This document shows, piece after piece, positions 1 through 9,163 of a stretch of DNA of 64,000 nucleotides. The stretch's first letter is position 1, and the number at the start of each line of letters is the position of its first letter. Source of the stretch: Agrococcus terreus. Its GTDB lineage: Bacteria; Actinomycetota; Actinomycetes; Actinomycetales; Microbacteriaceae. The translations under genes were made by a program, and so were the position numbers. The stretch covers positions 62,001 through 126,000 of the forward strand of contig NZ_BMLM01000002.1 of the NCBI RefSeq assembly GCF_014645235.1, given 5' to 3'. The notes under the pieces are model-generated. The model was not told the DNA's origin. It worked only from the letters and a program-made list of their open reading frames with translations, and searched no databases.

Positions 1-1054
1 CGGCCGCGCCCTGCGCGACCAGGCGCGTGATGCGCTCGAGCTGCTCGCTCGAGTTGATCGCGCCGACGTCGGTGTTCTTGTCGAGCGGGTCGCCGACGCG
101 CAGCGTCGCCATGCGCTCCTTGAGGCGGTCCATCACCTCGTCGTGCACGCTCTCCTGCACGAGCAGGCGGCTGCCGGCGCAGCAGACCTGGCCCTGGTTG
201 AAGAAGATGCCGTCGACGATGCCCTCGATGGCCTGGTCGAGCGGGGCGTCGTCGAAGACGATGTTCGCGCCCTTGCCGCCGAGCTCGAGCGTCAGCTTCT
301 TGTCGGTGCCGGCGACGGCCTTCGCGATCTCGCGGCCGACCGCCGTGGAGCCGGTGAAGGCGACCTTGTCGACGCCCGGGTGGCGCACGAGCGCCGCGCC
401 CGTCTCGCCCGCGCCGGTGACGAGGTTGACGACCCCGGCGGGCAGGCCCGCCTGCTCGCACACCTCGGCGAAGAGCATCGCCGTGAGCGGCGTCGTCTCG
501 GCGGGCTTCAGCACCACCGTGTTGCCCGCGGCGAGCGCCGGGGCGACCTTCCACGCGAGCATGAGCAGCGGGAAGTTCCACGGGATGACCTGTGCGGCGA
601 CGCCGTGCGGGCGCGGGCGCGCGCCGAGGCCGACGTGGTCGAGCTTGTCGGCCCAGCCGGCGCAGTGGAAGAACCACTGGGCGACGAGCGGCACGTCGGC
701 GTCGCGGGTCTCGCGGATGGGCTTGCCGTTGTCGACGGTCTCGGCGACGGCGAGCTCGCGGGCGCGCTCCTGCAGGATGCGCGCGATGCGGAAGAGGTAC
801 TTGCCGCGGTCGCGGCCCGACATCGGGCCCCAGACCTGCTCGAAGGCGGTGCGGGCGGCGCGGACGGCCGCGTCGACGTCGCCCTCGTCGGCCGACGCGA
901 AGGTCGCGATCTGCCGCTCGGTCGAGGGCGAGACGGAGGCGAACGGCGTGCCGCCGCCCGCCACCCACTCGCCGCCGATGAAGAGTCGGTACTCGTCGCG
1001 GAGGTTCAGGATGGACGTCGACTCGGGAGCCGGCGCGTAGTCGAGGAATGCCAT
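1..1054 (-). CDS. Aldehyde dehydrogenase family protein (C-terminus cut by window edge)
   Basis: Oxidises an aldehyde to the acid with NAD(P)+. About 351 residues are present, starting with ATG at 1054; the rest lies left of base 1. The general-base Glu is in LELGGK (about residue 254) and the catalytic Cys is in QVCCAG (about residue 290). The substrate-pocket region with IPWNFP and the cofactor motif FTGSTAVG are also visible. It begins 7 bases after the deoC stop, so both are probably on one mRNA. In such pairs the dehydrogenase may handle acetaldehyde released by DeoC, which is an inference. Substrate cannot be read from sequence. Confidence 0.93.
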   Translation of the reverse strand, partial: MAFLDYAPAPESTSILNLRDEYRLFIGGEWVAGGGTPFASVSPSTERQIATFASADEGDVDAAVRAARTAFEQVWGPMSGRDRGKYLFRIARILQERARELAVAETVDNGKPIRETRDADVPLVAQWFFHCAGWADKLDHVGLGARPRPHGVAAQVIPWNFPLLMLAWKVAPALAAGNTVVLKPAETTPLTAMLFAEVCEQAGLPAGVVNLVTGAGETGAALVRHPGVDKVAFTGSTAVGREIAKAVAGTDKKLTLELGGKGANIVFDDAPLDQAIEGIVDGIFFNQGQVCCAGSRLLVQESVHDEVMDRLKERMATLRVGDPLDKNTDVGAINSSEQLERITRLVAQGAA

Positions 1055-1061
1055 GGTCGCC

Positions 1062-2072
1062 TCAGTCGATCGTCACGTAGTCGGGGCCGGAGTAGTGGCC
1101 GGTGGAGAGCTTCTGACGCTGCTGCAGCACGTCGTTGAGCAGGCTCGAGGCGCCGAAGCGGAACAGGTGCGGGTCGAGCCACGCCTCGCCGCAGGTCTCG
1201 GCGACCGTCACGAGGTACTTGATCGCATCCTTCGCGGTCGCGATGCCGCCCGCGGGCTTCACGCCGATCCGCTCGCCCGAGAGCCGCTCCCAGTCGCGCA
1301 CGACCTGCAGCATGAGCAGCGTCACCGGCAGCGTCGCCGCGGGCTGCACCTTGCCGGTGGAGGTCTTGATGAAGTCGCCGCCGGCGAGGATCGACAGCCA
1401 GGAGGCGCGGCGCACGTTGTCGTACGTCACGAGCTCGCCGGTCTCGAGGATCACCTTGAGGTGGGCGTAGGTGCCGTCGGCGCGGCGGCACGCCTCCTTC
1501 GTCTGCACGATCTCGTCGAAGACGAGGCCGTAGTTGCCCTCGAGGAACGCGCCGCGGTCGATGACCATGTCGATCTCGTCGGCGCCCGCGTCGACGGCGT
1601 CGCGGGTGTCCTGCAGCTTGACCTGGAGGCTCGCGCGGCCGGCCGGGAAGGCGGTGGCGACGGCGGCGACGTTGATGCCGTCGTCCTTGCCGGCGCTCCA
1701 CGCGGATCCGAGCGCCTCGACCGCGTTGCCGACCATGTCGCCGTAGACGCAGACGGCGGCGGGGCGCGGGGTCGCGGGGTCGGAGACGTCGGGCACGAGC
1801 GCCTTGGCGACGAGCGAGCGGACCTTGCCGCGGGTGTCGGCGCCCTGCAGCGTCGTGAGGTCGATCATCCGGATGATGAGGTCGAGCGCCGCCTGCTTGG
1901 AGCTCGTCTTGATCGATCGCGTGCCGAGCTTGGCGGCGCGGGCCTCGAGGCCCACGGCGTCGACGGCGGGCAGGCCCTGGAGGTGGCGCCGGAGGGCGAC
2001 CTCGGACAGGTCGCCGCCGAGCAGCTGGACGGCGCGCTCCGCGGGTGCGAGCGCGGCACTGGGTTCGGTCAC
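1062..2072 (-). CDS. deoC: Deoxyribose-phosphate aldolase
   Basis: Cleaves 2-deoxy-D-ribose 5-phosphate to glyceraldehyde 3-phosphate and acetaldehyde in deoxynucleoside breakdown (cytoplasm). The Schiff-base lysine lies in FIKTSTGK and the second active-site lysine in KPAGGI, the two signatures of class I DeoC. At 336 aa it has an N-terminal extension compared with the roughly 220–260 aa bacterial enzymes, as in the longer DeoC type. I chose GTG at 2072 because GAGG lies about 6 bases upstream; an in-frame GTG at 2084 would add four residues. It is the first gene of a pair with the aldehyde dehydrogenase. Confidence 0.95.
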   Translation of the reverse strand: MTEPSAALAPAERAVQLLGGDLSEVALRRHLQGLPAVDAVGLEARAAKLGTRSIKTSSKQAALDLIIRMIDLTTLQGADTRGKVRSLVAKALVPDVSDPATPRPAAVCVYGDMVGNAVEALGSAWSAGKDDGINVAAVATAFPAGRASLQVKLQDTRDAVDAGADEIDMVIDRGAFLEGNYGLVFDEIVQTKEACRRADGTYAHLKVILETGELVTYDNVRRASWLSILAGGDFIKTSTGKVQPAATLPVTLLMLQVVRDWERLSGERIGVKPAGGIATAKDAIKYLVTVAETCGEAWLDPHLFRFGASSLLNDVLQQRQKLSTGHYSGPDYVTID

Positions 2073-2228
2073 TGCGTTCCTCACGTCTCCGCGCGGTGCC
2101 GGATCGCTCCTGCGCGGTGGCTCAGGCCCGGGCTGTGGCCCGCGGCACCTGGACGCACGAGTCTAACCGGATGCGGCACCGCCCCGCACCGTCGCCAACA
2201 CCGTCGCCGGCACCGTGCGCGGCGCGGC

Positions 2229-3164
2229 TCAGGCGGCGTCGGCGCCGAGGAGCTCGCGCGTCGTGTCGACGTCGCGGCCCATCTGCGCGATGAGCTCGTC
2301 GAGCGACTCGAAGCGGTGCATCGGCCGCACGAAGTCGACGAGCTCGAGCGAGATCGGCCGGTCGTAGAGGTCGAGGTCGACGTCGAGCAGGTACGCCTCG
2401 ACCGTGCGCTGCGGCACGCCCTCGAACGTGGGGTTGTTGCCGATGGAGACGGCGGCCATGAAGCGGCCCGCGTCGACGTCGGCCCACGCGGCGTACACGC
2501 CGTCGGCGGGGATGAAGCCCTCGACGGGCGCGCCGAGGTTGGCGGTCGGGTATCCGAGCCCGCGACCGCGCTGGAAGCCGCGCACGACGGTGCTGCGGAG
2601 GCGGTGCCGGCGGCCGAGCATGTCGGTGGCCTCGCGCACGCGCCCGAGCGCGAGCGCCTCGCGGATCCAGGTCGACGAGACACGGCGGCCGTCGGCGAAG
2701 CAGATGTCGTCGATCGACTCCACGCGCACCCCGGTGGGCGCGCCGAGCTCGCGCAGCAGCGCGGCGTCGCCCGCGCCGCGGGCGCCGAAGCGGAAGTCGT
2801 CGCCGACGAGCAGCACGCGCGCGCCGAGGCCGTCTAGCAGCACCCGCTGCGCGAACTCCTCGGCGGGCACCGCCGACACCTCCTTCGTGAAGGGGATGAC
2901 GACGACCCGGTCGACGCCGGCCTCGCGGAGCAGCTCGACCCGGTGCTCGTTCGTGGTGAGCGGCAGTGGCGCGCGGTCGGGGCGGACGACCTCGAGCGGG
3001 TTGCGGTCGAAGGTGACGACGACCGTCTCGAGGCCCTCGGCATCCGCGATCGACCGCAGCTGCTCGATGATGCGGCGGTGGCCGATGTGCACGCCGTCGA
3101 ACTTGCCGACCGTCACGGCGCTCGGGCGCGACTGGAGCGCGTCGGCCCAGTCGAGCGCGCTCAC
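2229..3164 (-). CDS. ribF: Bifunctional riboflavin kinase / FAD synthetase
   Basis: Makes FMN from riboflavin and then FAD from FMN and ATP. The N-terminal nucleotidyltransferase domain shows VGKFDGVHIGHR near residue 20 and a later SSTWIREAL motif. The C-terminal kinase domain shows GYPTANL and the NPTF region. Length (311 aa) is normal. The GTG start at 3164 overlaps the stop of the upstream membrane-protein gene in the tetranucleotide GTGA, so translation is probably coupled; this also argues against longer upstream starts. The order truB – membrane proteins – ribF is a variant of the common actinobacterial truB–ribF pair. Confidence 0.95.
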   Translation of the reverse strand: MSALDWADALQSRPSAVTVGKFDGVHIGHRRIIEQLRSIADAEGLETVVVTFDRNPLEVVRPDRAPLPLTTNEHRVELLREAGVDRVVVIPFTKEVSAVPAEEFAQRVLLDGLGARVLLVGDDFRFGARGAGDAALLRELGAPTGVRVESIDDICFADGRRVSSTWIREALALGRVREATDMLGRRHRLRSTVVRGFQRGRGLGYPTANLGAPVEGFIPADGVYAAWADVDAGRFMAAVSIGNNPTFEGVPQRTVEAYLLDVDLDLYDRPISLELVDFVRPMHRFESLDELIAQMGRDVDTTRELLGADAA

Positions 3165-3562
3165 GCGGCGGCCCTCGTGCGGCTCGCGCGCAGCCACCAC
3201 AGGCCGAGGAACGGCAGCACCGCGGGGATGAACAGGTAGCCCATGCCGAAGCGGCTCCACACCGTGTCGTGGGCGAAGAGCTCGGGATGCGTGAGCGAGA
3301 GCGCGCCGACCACGACGACGCCGACGAGCTCGAAGCAGACGGCGGCGAGCGCGACGGGGCGCCAGCGGTCGCTCGGCATCGCGAGCGCCACGGTCGCGAG
3401 GATGTAGACGACGGCGGCGACGGCGCTCAGCGCGTAGGCGAGCGGCGCCTCCTCGAAGCTGCGGACGATCTGCACGAACGAGCGGCCGGTGGCCGCGAGC
3501 GCCAGCACGGCGTACACCGCGATGAGGACCCGTCCGATCCCGGCATGCCTGCGCTCGCTCAC
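3161..3562 (-). CDS. Small four-helix membrane protein, function unknown
   Basis: 133 aa, hydrophobic almost throughout, with about four membrane segments (starting near residues 10, 42, 71 and 108) and short charged loops. The last segment carries a GYLFIPAVLPFLGLWWL stretch and ends in a basic tail. GTG at 3562 is preferred because AGGA lies about 8 bases upstream and the longer frame adds only an Arg-rich segment. Its stop overlaps the ribF start (GTGA). I do not recognise a catalytic motif. The operon position between truB and ribF is the only clue to role. Confidence 0.75.
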   Translation of the reverse strand: MSERRHAGIGRVLIAVYAVLALAATGRSFVQIVRSFEEAPLAYALSAVAAVVYILATVALAMPSDRWRPVALAAVCFELVGVVVVGALSLTHPELFAHDTVWSRFGMGYLFIPAVLPFLGLWWLRASRTRAAA

Positions 3563-3640
3563 TCGATCGATCCTACGCCGGGTGCGGCGCGCTCGGGACG
3601 CCCGGTGCCGCTCCCCCGCGCTCCTCGCCCGGCCCACCGG

Positions 3641-4012
3641 CTACGCGATCTGCACGAACCAGATCTGGTGCATCCGGTAGACCATGACGGCGCAGGCGAG
3701 GATGCCCACGCCGACGATGAGCGTCGACCACTGCCCCTTCTTGTCGACGAGCGCCCACAGCACCGCCGCGGGCGGGATGAGGATGGCCGAGAGCAGGTAC
3801 GTCCAGTACTCGAGCAGGTCGCCCGTGGGGCCCGCGCCCGCGATGGGCGCGATGATCGAGGCGACGATCTGCACGACGAGGGTGGCGAACGCGCCGATCG
3901 CCGCGAAGAGCGCGAGGTCGCCGAAGGGACGGCGCGCGAGGCCCGCGATCGCGACGACGAGGCCGGCGATGCCGAGCGCCGCCGCCTGCGCGAGCATGAG
4001 CCAGCTGATCAT
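3641..4012 (-). CDS. Small membrane protein, function unknown
   Basis: 123 aa with four predicted membrane helices (around residues 5–24, 33–55, 68–88 and 96–113). The loops are short, with no recognisable active-site motif. The ATG start overlaps the truB stop by ATGA, so it is translationally coupled to truB. It differs in sequence from the next small membrane protein downstream, and I cannot tell whether they are related. Confidence 0.78.
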   Translation of the reverse strand: MISWLMLAQAAALGIAGLVVAIAGLARRPFGDLALFAAIGAFATLVVQIVASIIAPIAGAGPTGDLLEYWTYLLSAILIPPAAVLWALVDKKGQWSTLIVGVGILACAVMVYRMHQIWFVQIA

Positions 4013-4911
4013 GCGGCGCCGCCGTCGGCCGTCGGGAAGTTCGTGACGGGCAGCAGGCGACGCCCGGAGACCCGGGCGATGCCGACCAGCCGGTCGCCGT
4101 GCACGGCGGCGACCACGCCGGACTCCCCCTCGAGCGCGGGCGTGCGGCGGCCGTGGGCGAGGTCGGCGGCGCGCTCGTCGTCGAGCTGCACGACGGGCAG
4201 GATGCGGGCCGCGGCCCGCGCGGGCGGGACGAGGAGCGAGGCGGCGCCCTCCGGGAGCGCGTCGGCGATCGGGGCGCCGTCGACGTCGAACGCGCCGATG
4301 CGCGTGCGGCGGAGCGCCGTGAGGTGGCCGCCGACGCCGAGCGCGGCGCCCAGGTCGCGGGCGAGGGCGCGGATGTACGTGCCGCTCGAGCAGTCGACGA
4401 CCACGTCGAGCTCGGCGACCGCACCGGGCCGGAAGGCGAGCGCCTCGAAGCGCGCGACGGTCACGGGCCGCGCCTGCAGCTCGACCTCCTCGCCGGCGCG
4501 CACGCGCGCGTAGGAGCGCTGCCCGTCGACCTTGATCGCCGAGACCGCCGAGGGCACCTGCTCGATGTCGCCGGTGAGCGCGGCCATCGGCGCGACGAGG
4601 TCGGCCTCGGTGAGGTGCGACGCATCCGCCCCGCCCGTCACGTCGCCCTCGGCGTCGTCGGTGACGGTCGTGCGGCCGAGCGCGATCGTGGCCGTGTACG
4701 TCTTGTCGAGCCCGACGATGTGCGTCAGCAGCCGCGTGGAGGGGCCGACGCCCAGGATGAGCAGGCCCGTGGCCATCGGGTCGAGCGTGCCGGCGTGGCC
4801 GACCTTGCGCGTGCCGAGCGCGCGCCGGGCCCTCGCGACCGCCGTGTGGCTCGTGATCCCTGCGGGCTTGTCGACGAGCAGGATGCCGTCGGGGGCGGTG
4901 GTCGGGGGCAC
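4009..4911 (-). CDS. truB: tRNA pseudouridine-55 synthase
   Basis: Isomerises U55 in the T-loop of tRNAs to pseudouridine. The N-terminal DGILLVDKPAGITSH and the KVGHAGTLDPMATGLL motif (catalytic Asp in GTLDP) are diagnostic, and KTYTA follows. At 300 aa it includes the usual C-terminal PUA-like part. The start is GTG at 4911. It shares a 33-base divergent intergenic region with panE. Confidence 0.96.
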   Translation of the reverse strand: MPPTTAPDGILLVDKPAGITSHTAVARARRALGTRKVGHAGTLDPMATGLLILGVGPSTRLLTHIVGLDKTYTATIALGRTTVTDDAEGDVTGGADASHLTEADLVAPMAALTGDIEQVPSAVSAIKVDGQRSYARVRAGEEVELQARPVTVARFEALAFRPGAVAELDVVVDCSSGTYIRALARDLGAALGVGGHLTALRRTRIGAFDVDGAPIADALPEGAASLLVPPARAAARILPVVQLDDERAADLAHGRRTPALEGESGVVAAVHGDRLVGIARVSGRRLLPVTNFPTADGGAA

Positions 4912-4944
4912 CCGAAGATCCTAGTCGCCGATAGCCTGGCGGGC

Positions 4945-5937
4945 ATGGCTGAGGGATGGTCGCGCCAGCGCGTCGCGGTGATCGGCGCGGGCGCGATCGG
5001 CGGCGCGATCGCCGCCCGGCTCGACGCGATCGGCCACGAGGTGGTCGTCACCGCGCGAGGCGACAACCTCGCCGCGATCGCCGCCGACGGACTGCTGCTG
5101 CGCGGCGCGTTCGGCACCCACACGGCCCAGGTCGAGGCGGTGCCCGCGCTCGAGCGGCGGCCCGACGTCGCGATCCTCGCGACGAAGGCCACCGGCGCCG
5201 TCGCCGCGCTCGAGGCCAGCCGGGAGGCGCTCGCCGACGTGCCGCTGCTCGTCGTGCAGAACGGCCTCGGCGGCGAGCGCGCCGCCGCGCGGCTGCTCGG
5301 GCACGAGCGCGTCGCCGGCGGCATCGCGCTCATGGCCGCGAACTCCATGGAGCCCGGCACCGTCACCGTCACGGCCCGCGGCGACACGATCGTCGGCGGC
5401 GCCGAGGGCGCGCGCTTCGCGGCGCTGCTCGGGCAGGCGATCCCCACGAGCGAGACGCCGTCGATCGAGGGCGCGCAGTGGACGAAGCTGCTCATCAACA
5501 TGGTGAACGCGATCCCCGCGATCGTCGGGCGCTCAGTGCAGGACGTCATCCGGGATCCGGGGCTGCGGCGCGTGCTCGTCGCCGCCATGCGCGAGACGGC
5601 GCGCACGGGGCTCGCCTCGGGCGTGCGCTTCCAGCCGCTCCAGGGCCTCACGCCGCTGCTCGTGCGGCTCGTCGCCTGGGGACCGGCGGCGCTCGCCGCG
5701 CAGGTGCCGCTGCGCATCAAGGACCGCCTGGGCGACGTGCCGAACCTCGGCTCGACCCAGCAGTCGATCCGGCGCGGGCAGCCGACGGAGGTCGACGCGA
5801 TCAACGGCGCGGTCGTTGCGGCCGCCGCCGCCCTCGGGCGTGAGGCGCCCGTGAACGCGGCGCTCGTGGCGCTCGTGCACGAGGTGGAGCGGCGCGGGCG
5901 GTTCCTGCAGGCGTCGGCGGTGCGGCAGCTGGTCTGA
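4945..5937 (+). CDS. panE: 2-dehydropantoate 2-reductase family protein
   Basis: ApbA/PanE-type NADPH-dependent reductase; the canonical reaction reduces ketopantoate to pantoate for coenzyme A synthesis. The Rossmann motif VIGAGAIGGAIAARL is at residues 11–25. The catalytic Lys is probably in the QWTKLLINMVNAI stretch, and the C-terminal helical domain is complete (330 aa). The family has paralogues with other substrates, so the symbol is tentative. A TAGCCT-like −10 sits about 8 bases before the ATG, so the transcript may be almost leaderless. It is divergent from truB. Confidence 0.85.
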   Translation: MAEGWSRQRVAVIGAGAIGGAIAARLDAIGHEVVVTARGDNLAAIAADGLLLRGAFGTHTAQVEAVPALERRPDVAILATKATGAVAALEASREALADVPLLVVQNGLGGERAAARLLGHERVAGGIALMAANSMEPGTVTVTARGDTIVGGAEGARFAALLGQAIPTSETPSIEGAQWTKLLINMVNAIPAIVGRSVQDVIRDPGLRRVLVAAMRETARTGLASGVRFQPLQGLTPLLVRLVAWGPAALAAQVPLRIKDRLGDVPNLGSTQQSIRRGQPTEVDAINGAVVAAAAALGREAPVNAALVALVHEVERRGRFLQASAVRQLV

Positions 5938-5986
5938 GGGGTCTCGTGACGGGTGCGGCCTGCGGCCGCGCCCTCCTCGACCGGCG
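5938..5986. repeat. Dispersed intergenic repeat, copy A
   Basis: About 50 bp from GGGTCTCG through CCTCCTCGACCGGCGG. It closely matches 30612–30661 (same order of blocks GGGTCTCG–GACGG–CCTGCGG–CGC–CCTCCTCGACC). It lies between the convergent panE and kinase-like genes, so it may serve as a transcription end or simply be a tolerated repeat. It contains a short GC palindrome, GCGGCCTGCGGCCGC. Confidence 0.65.
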
Positions 5987-5992
5987 GAGTGG

Positions 5993-6694
5993 CTAGCAGC
6001 GGTCGTCGAAGACCTGCCGGGGCTTCCGCCAGTCGGTGGTGTCGATGATCATCGTCGCCTTCGACGCCGGGCGCTGCTCGCGCTCGTACCGGTCGTGCGC
6101 CTCGCGGTAGCGCCGGTGCGACTCGTGCGCGACGTCCGGATGCGCCCCGTCGCGGGCGCGCAGGCGCTCGCCGCGCACCCGGTCGTCGGCGATCAGGAAC
6201 AGGCTCGCGTGCCACTTGCCCGCGAGCGCCGGGCGCTGCAGGAAGACGCCGTCGACGAGCAGCACCGCATCCGGCCCGGCCGTGCGCCACTCCATCTCGA
6301 CCGGCTGGTCGCGCGCGAGGTCGAACGCCGCGGTCTGGAAGCCCGTCGAGCCGCCCATGCGGAACGGCTGGAGGAGCACGCGGTCGAGCAGCTCGACGTC
6401 GAACGCGTCCTCGTAGTAGCCCTTCGGGGAGTCGCGCCCCTGGCGGTAGCGGAACACCTGCGGGCGGTGGAAGTCGTCGACGCTCGCCCGGAACGCCTCC
6501 ACGCCCGCGCGCGCGAACGCGACCTGCAGCGCATCCGCGAAGTGCGTCTTGCCGACGGCGTCGCGGCCGTCGATGCCGATGATCCGGCGGCCCCTGGCGC
6601 TGCGCCGCTGCAGCTGGTCGACGACGCGCGTGTACAGCTCCTTCTGCTCGGGCGTCCACGACGCGGCGCGCATGAGGAGGGAGCGGTCGACCAT
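5993..6694 (-). CDS. P-loop kinase of the uridine kinase type
   Basis: 233 aa. The Walker A variant GRDAVGKT (about residues 42–49) is followed by a DDFHRP motif typical of uridine kinase / phosphoribulokinase-fold enzymes. LLVDGVFLQRPAL matches the second nucleotide-binding strand, and a YEREQRP region lies near the C-terminus. Actinobacterial proteins of this kind are annotated as uridine kinases, but substrate is unproven here. ATG at 6694 was chosen because the conserved N-terminus starts there; the longer frame runs into the DUF418 gene in another frame. Confidence 0.82.
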   Translation of the reverse strand: MVDRSLLMRAASWTPEQKELYTRVVDQLQRRSARGRRIIGIDGRDAVGKTHFADALQVAFARAGVEAFRASVDDFHRPQVFRYRQGRDSPKGYYEDAFDVELLDRVLLQPFRMGGSTGFQTAAFDLARDQPVEMEWRTAGPDAVLLVDGVFLQRPALAGKWHASLFLIADDRVRGERLRARDGAHPDVAHESHRRYREAHDRYEREQRPASKATMIIDTTDWRKPRQVFDDRC

Positions 6695-6744
6695 GCGCCC
6701 AGCGTACGACGGGCGGGTCGGCGCCTCCTGGGGCGACGGGACGC

Positions 6745-8139
6745 TCAGCGCAGCGGCGACGGCTCCGCCACCTGGCGGCGACCGTAGGCGAGGCGCCGCA
6801 GCAGCACCTCCGCCGGACCGCGGCGACCGGTGCGCTCGAGCACCGCCGCCACGACGAGCGTGACGAGCCAGACGCCCGCGGCGACGCCCGCCGCCTGGAG
6901 CGGCGAGAGCACGCCGCCGAGGCCCAGGCCCCACGCGGCGAGCAGCGGCGCGAACAGCACCGACTGCAGCAGGTAGCTCGAGAGCGAGCGCTTGCCGACC
7001 GCGGCGATCGCGCCGCTCACCGGCCCGCGGCGCTCGCCGATCGCGGCCGCGACGAGCCCGAACAGGGCCGCGTAGCCGACGCCGCCGGCGACGCCCGCGA
7101 GGCTCGAGAGCCCCATCGTCGCCCACGACAGCTCCGGCGCGAGGAGGGCGCCGGCGTGCTGCGCCGCGGCGAGGGCGCCGCCCGCCCAGCCGACGAGGAT
7201 GCCGGCGATGGCGATGCGCACGAGCGTCGCGCGATGCTCTGCGGGCCGGTCGAGGAGGCCGCGTCGGGCCGCGAGCATGCCGAGCACGACCGCGAGCGGC
7301 ACGGTGAGCGAGAAGACCTGCGCGGGGGTCGCGACCAGCCACATGCCGAGGCTCTGGATGGCGAAGAGCAGGTAGTTCGACTCGGCGGGCGGCTGGGGCA
7401 GGCCGGCCGGGGCGCCGAACTGGCTGACGTCGCCCGCGACGCCCGAGCCGAGCACGAGCCCGCTCGTGAGGCCCAGGAGGCCGAAGCCCAGCAGGAGGCC
7501 CGCGAGCACCCACGTGACGATCCGCAGCGCGCGGTCGGAGCGGCGCAGCAGCAGCGCGACCACGATGAGGCCGACGAGGCCGTAGGCGCCGACGATATCG
7601 CCGAGCCAGAGCAGCAGCGCGTGCACGGCGCCGAGCGCGACCATCCACGCGTGCCGGCGCTGCAGCAGGCGGCGCGCCTCGCGCCACGGTGTGCCCGCGG
7701 CCGACTGCCGGCTGTAGAGCTGCCAGATGCCGTAGCCGAAGAGGAAGGCGAACAGCGGGTACGAGCGGCCGTCGATCGCGACGAGCGAGAACAGCTGCCA
7801 GGCGAGGTCGGCGCCCTCCTGGCCCGTGGGGTGCGCGCTCGTGAAGCCCTGCTCGCCGCCGTAGAGCCACCACGGCACGTTCGCGAGCGCGATGAGCAGC
7901 AGCATGAGTCCTCGGGCGAGGTCGGGGGCGAGGCTGCGACCGCGCGCGGCGGTCGCGGCGGCGGCGTGGTCGACCTCCGGCGGCGCCCACTGCTGGGGCG
8001 GTGGCGCCCACTGCTGCTGGGGCGGCTGCCCCGGCTGGGCGGCGGGCGGCGCCTGACCGGGCCGCGGCGCGGCGGCATGGGGATGCTGCGGCGGCTGCTG
8101 CTGCTGCGGGAGCGGGGCGTCAGGGGGGAGCTGGCTCAC
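6745..8139 (-). CDS. DUF418 (YeiB-like) polytopic membrane protein
   Basis: 464 aa. The first 65 residues are a Pro/Gln/Ala-rich, probably cytoplasmic tail. About ten membrane helices follow, with the DUF418 hallmarks RGLMLLLIALANVPWW, PLFAFLFGYG and, in the C-terminal domain, GKRSLSSYLLQSVLF. The family belongs to the membrane acyltransferase-like group, and substrates are unknown for most members. It is transcribed away from mutY across an 80-base gap. The low-complexity N-terminus is the odd part. Confidence 0.88.
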   Translation of the reverse strand: MSQLPPDAPLPQQQQPPQHPHAAAPRPGQAPPAAQPGQPPQQQWAPPPQQWAPPEVDHAAAATAARGRSLAPDLARGLMLLLIALANVPWWLYGGEQGFTSAHPTGQEGADLAWQLFSLVAIDGRSYPLFAFLFGYGIWQLYSRQSAAGTPWREARRLLQRRHAWMVALGAVHALLLWLGDIVGAYGLVGLIVVALLLRRSDRALRIVTWVLAGLLLGFGLLGLTSGLVLGSGVAGDVSQFGAPAGLPQPPAESNYLLFAIQSLGMWLVATPAQVFSLTVPLAVVLGMLAARRGLLDRPAEHRATLVRIAIAGILVGWAGGALAAAQHAGALLAPELSWATMGLSSLAGVAGGVGYAALFGLVAAAIGERRGPVSGAIAAVGKRSLSSYLLQSVLFAPLLAAWGLGLGGVLSPLQAAGVAAGVWLVTLVVAAVLERTGRRGPAEVLLRRLAYGRRQVAEPSPLR

Positions 8140-8219
8140 GCGATCGACGCTAGGCGGCGGGCGTGAACGGGCGCTGGGCGCCGTCGTGCGCCGCCGGCGG
8201 CGCTGGATACGCTGGCCGG

Positions 8220-9092
8220 ATGCTGCGACCGGCCGACCTCGACGCGCTCGCCGGCTGGTACCGGGAGCACGCGCGCGACCTGCCGTGGCGACATCCGGAC
8301 TTCGACGCGTGGGGCACTCTCGTGAGCGAGATCATGCTGCAGCAGACGCAGGTGGCGCGCGTGCGCGTGGCGATCGAGGCATGGCTGGAGCGGTGGCCGA
8401 CGCCGGCGGCGCTCGCCGACGCGCCCACCCACGAGGTGCTGCGCCAGTGGGGCACGCTCGGCTATCCGCGGCGGGCGCTGCGGCTGCAGGACGCAGCGCG
8501 CGCGATCGTCGAGCGCCACGGCGGCGTCGTGCCGCGCGACGTCGACGCGCTGCTCGCGCTGCCCGGCATCGGCGACTACACGGCGCGGGCGGTCGCGGTG
8601 TTCCACTTCGGCGACCGGCACCCGGTGGTCGACACGAACGTGCGCCGCGTCGTGGCGCGCGCCGTCCACGGGCAGGGCGAGCAGGGGCCGGCCGCGCGGC
8701 GCGACCTCGCGGACGTCGAGGCGCTGCTGCCCGGGGATGCGGCGGATGCGGGGGTCCTGTCGATCGCGCTCATGGAGCTCGGCGCGCTCGTCTGCACCGC
8801 GCGCGCGCCGCGCTGCGACGCATGCCCGATCGCGGACGCGTGCGCGTGGCGGGCGGCGGGCTACCCCGCGTACGAGGGCCGCCGCGCGCCGCGGCAGGCG
8901 CGCTTCGCCGGCAGCGACCGGCAGGCGCGCGGCACGGTGCTGCGGGCCCTGCGGGGGCTCGACGGGCCGATCGCCGAGGCGGAGGCGGCGGGGCTGTGGC
9001 CGGATGCGGCGCAGCTGGAGCGGGCGCTCGCGTCGCTCGCCGCCGACGGCCTCGTCGTGCGCGAGGACGGCTCGGTGCGGCTCCCCCACTGA
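8220..9092 (+). CDS. mutY: A/G-specific adenine DNA glycosylase
   Basis: Removes adenine mispaired with 8-oxoguanine. The helix-hairpin-helix LLALPGIGDYTARAV and the catalytic Asp in VDTNVRRV are present, as is QQTQVARV. The [4Fe-4S] cysteines follow the exact C-x6-C-x2-C-x5-C spacing (CTARAPRC, then DAC, then PIADAC). At 290 aa it lacks the long C-terminal NUDIX-like domain of E. coli MutY, common in Actinobacteria. ATG at 8220 fits the conserved start; upstream codons are poorly conserved in character. Confidence 0.96.
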   Translation: MLRPADLDALAGWYREHARDLPWRHPDFDAWGTLVSEIMLQQTQVARVRVAIEAWLERWPTPAALADAPTHEVLRQWGTLGYPRRALRLQDAARAIVERHGGVVPRDVDALLALPGIGDYTARAVAVFHFGDRHPVVDTNVRRVVARAVHGQGEQGPAARRDLADVEALLPGDAADAGVLSIALMELGALVCTARAPRCDACPIADACAWRAAGYPAYEGRRAPRQARFAGSDRQARGTVLRALRGLDGPIAEAEAAGLWPDAAQLERALASLAADGLVVREDGSVRLPH

Positions 9093-9163
9093 GCCGGTCA
9101 GTCGCTGGTCGAGGTGCACACAGCACCGGCGAGCGCCCCAGGCGGCGGGGCTATCGTCGGCGC

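Noticed and set aside
27-1040. Three plus-strand open frames over the left end
   Set aside because: The minus strand carries a clear aldehyde dehydrogenase with catalytic motifs; the plus-strand frames are shadows.
2085-2228. A deoC promoter with a TAGACT −10-like box
   Set aside because: No −35 match at a proper distance could be found, so I did not list it as a feature.
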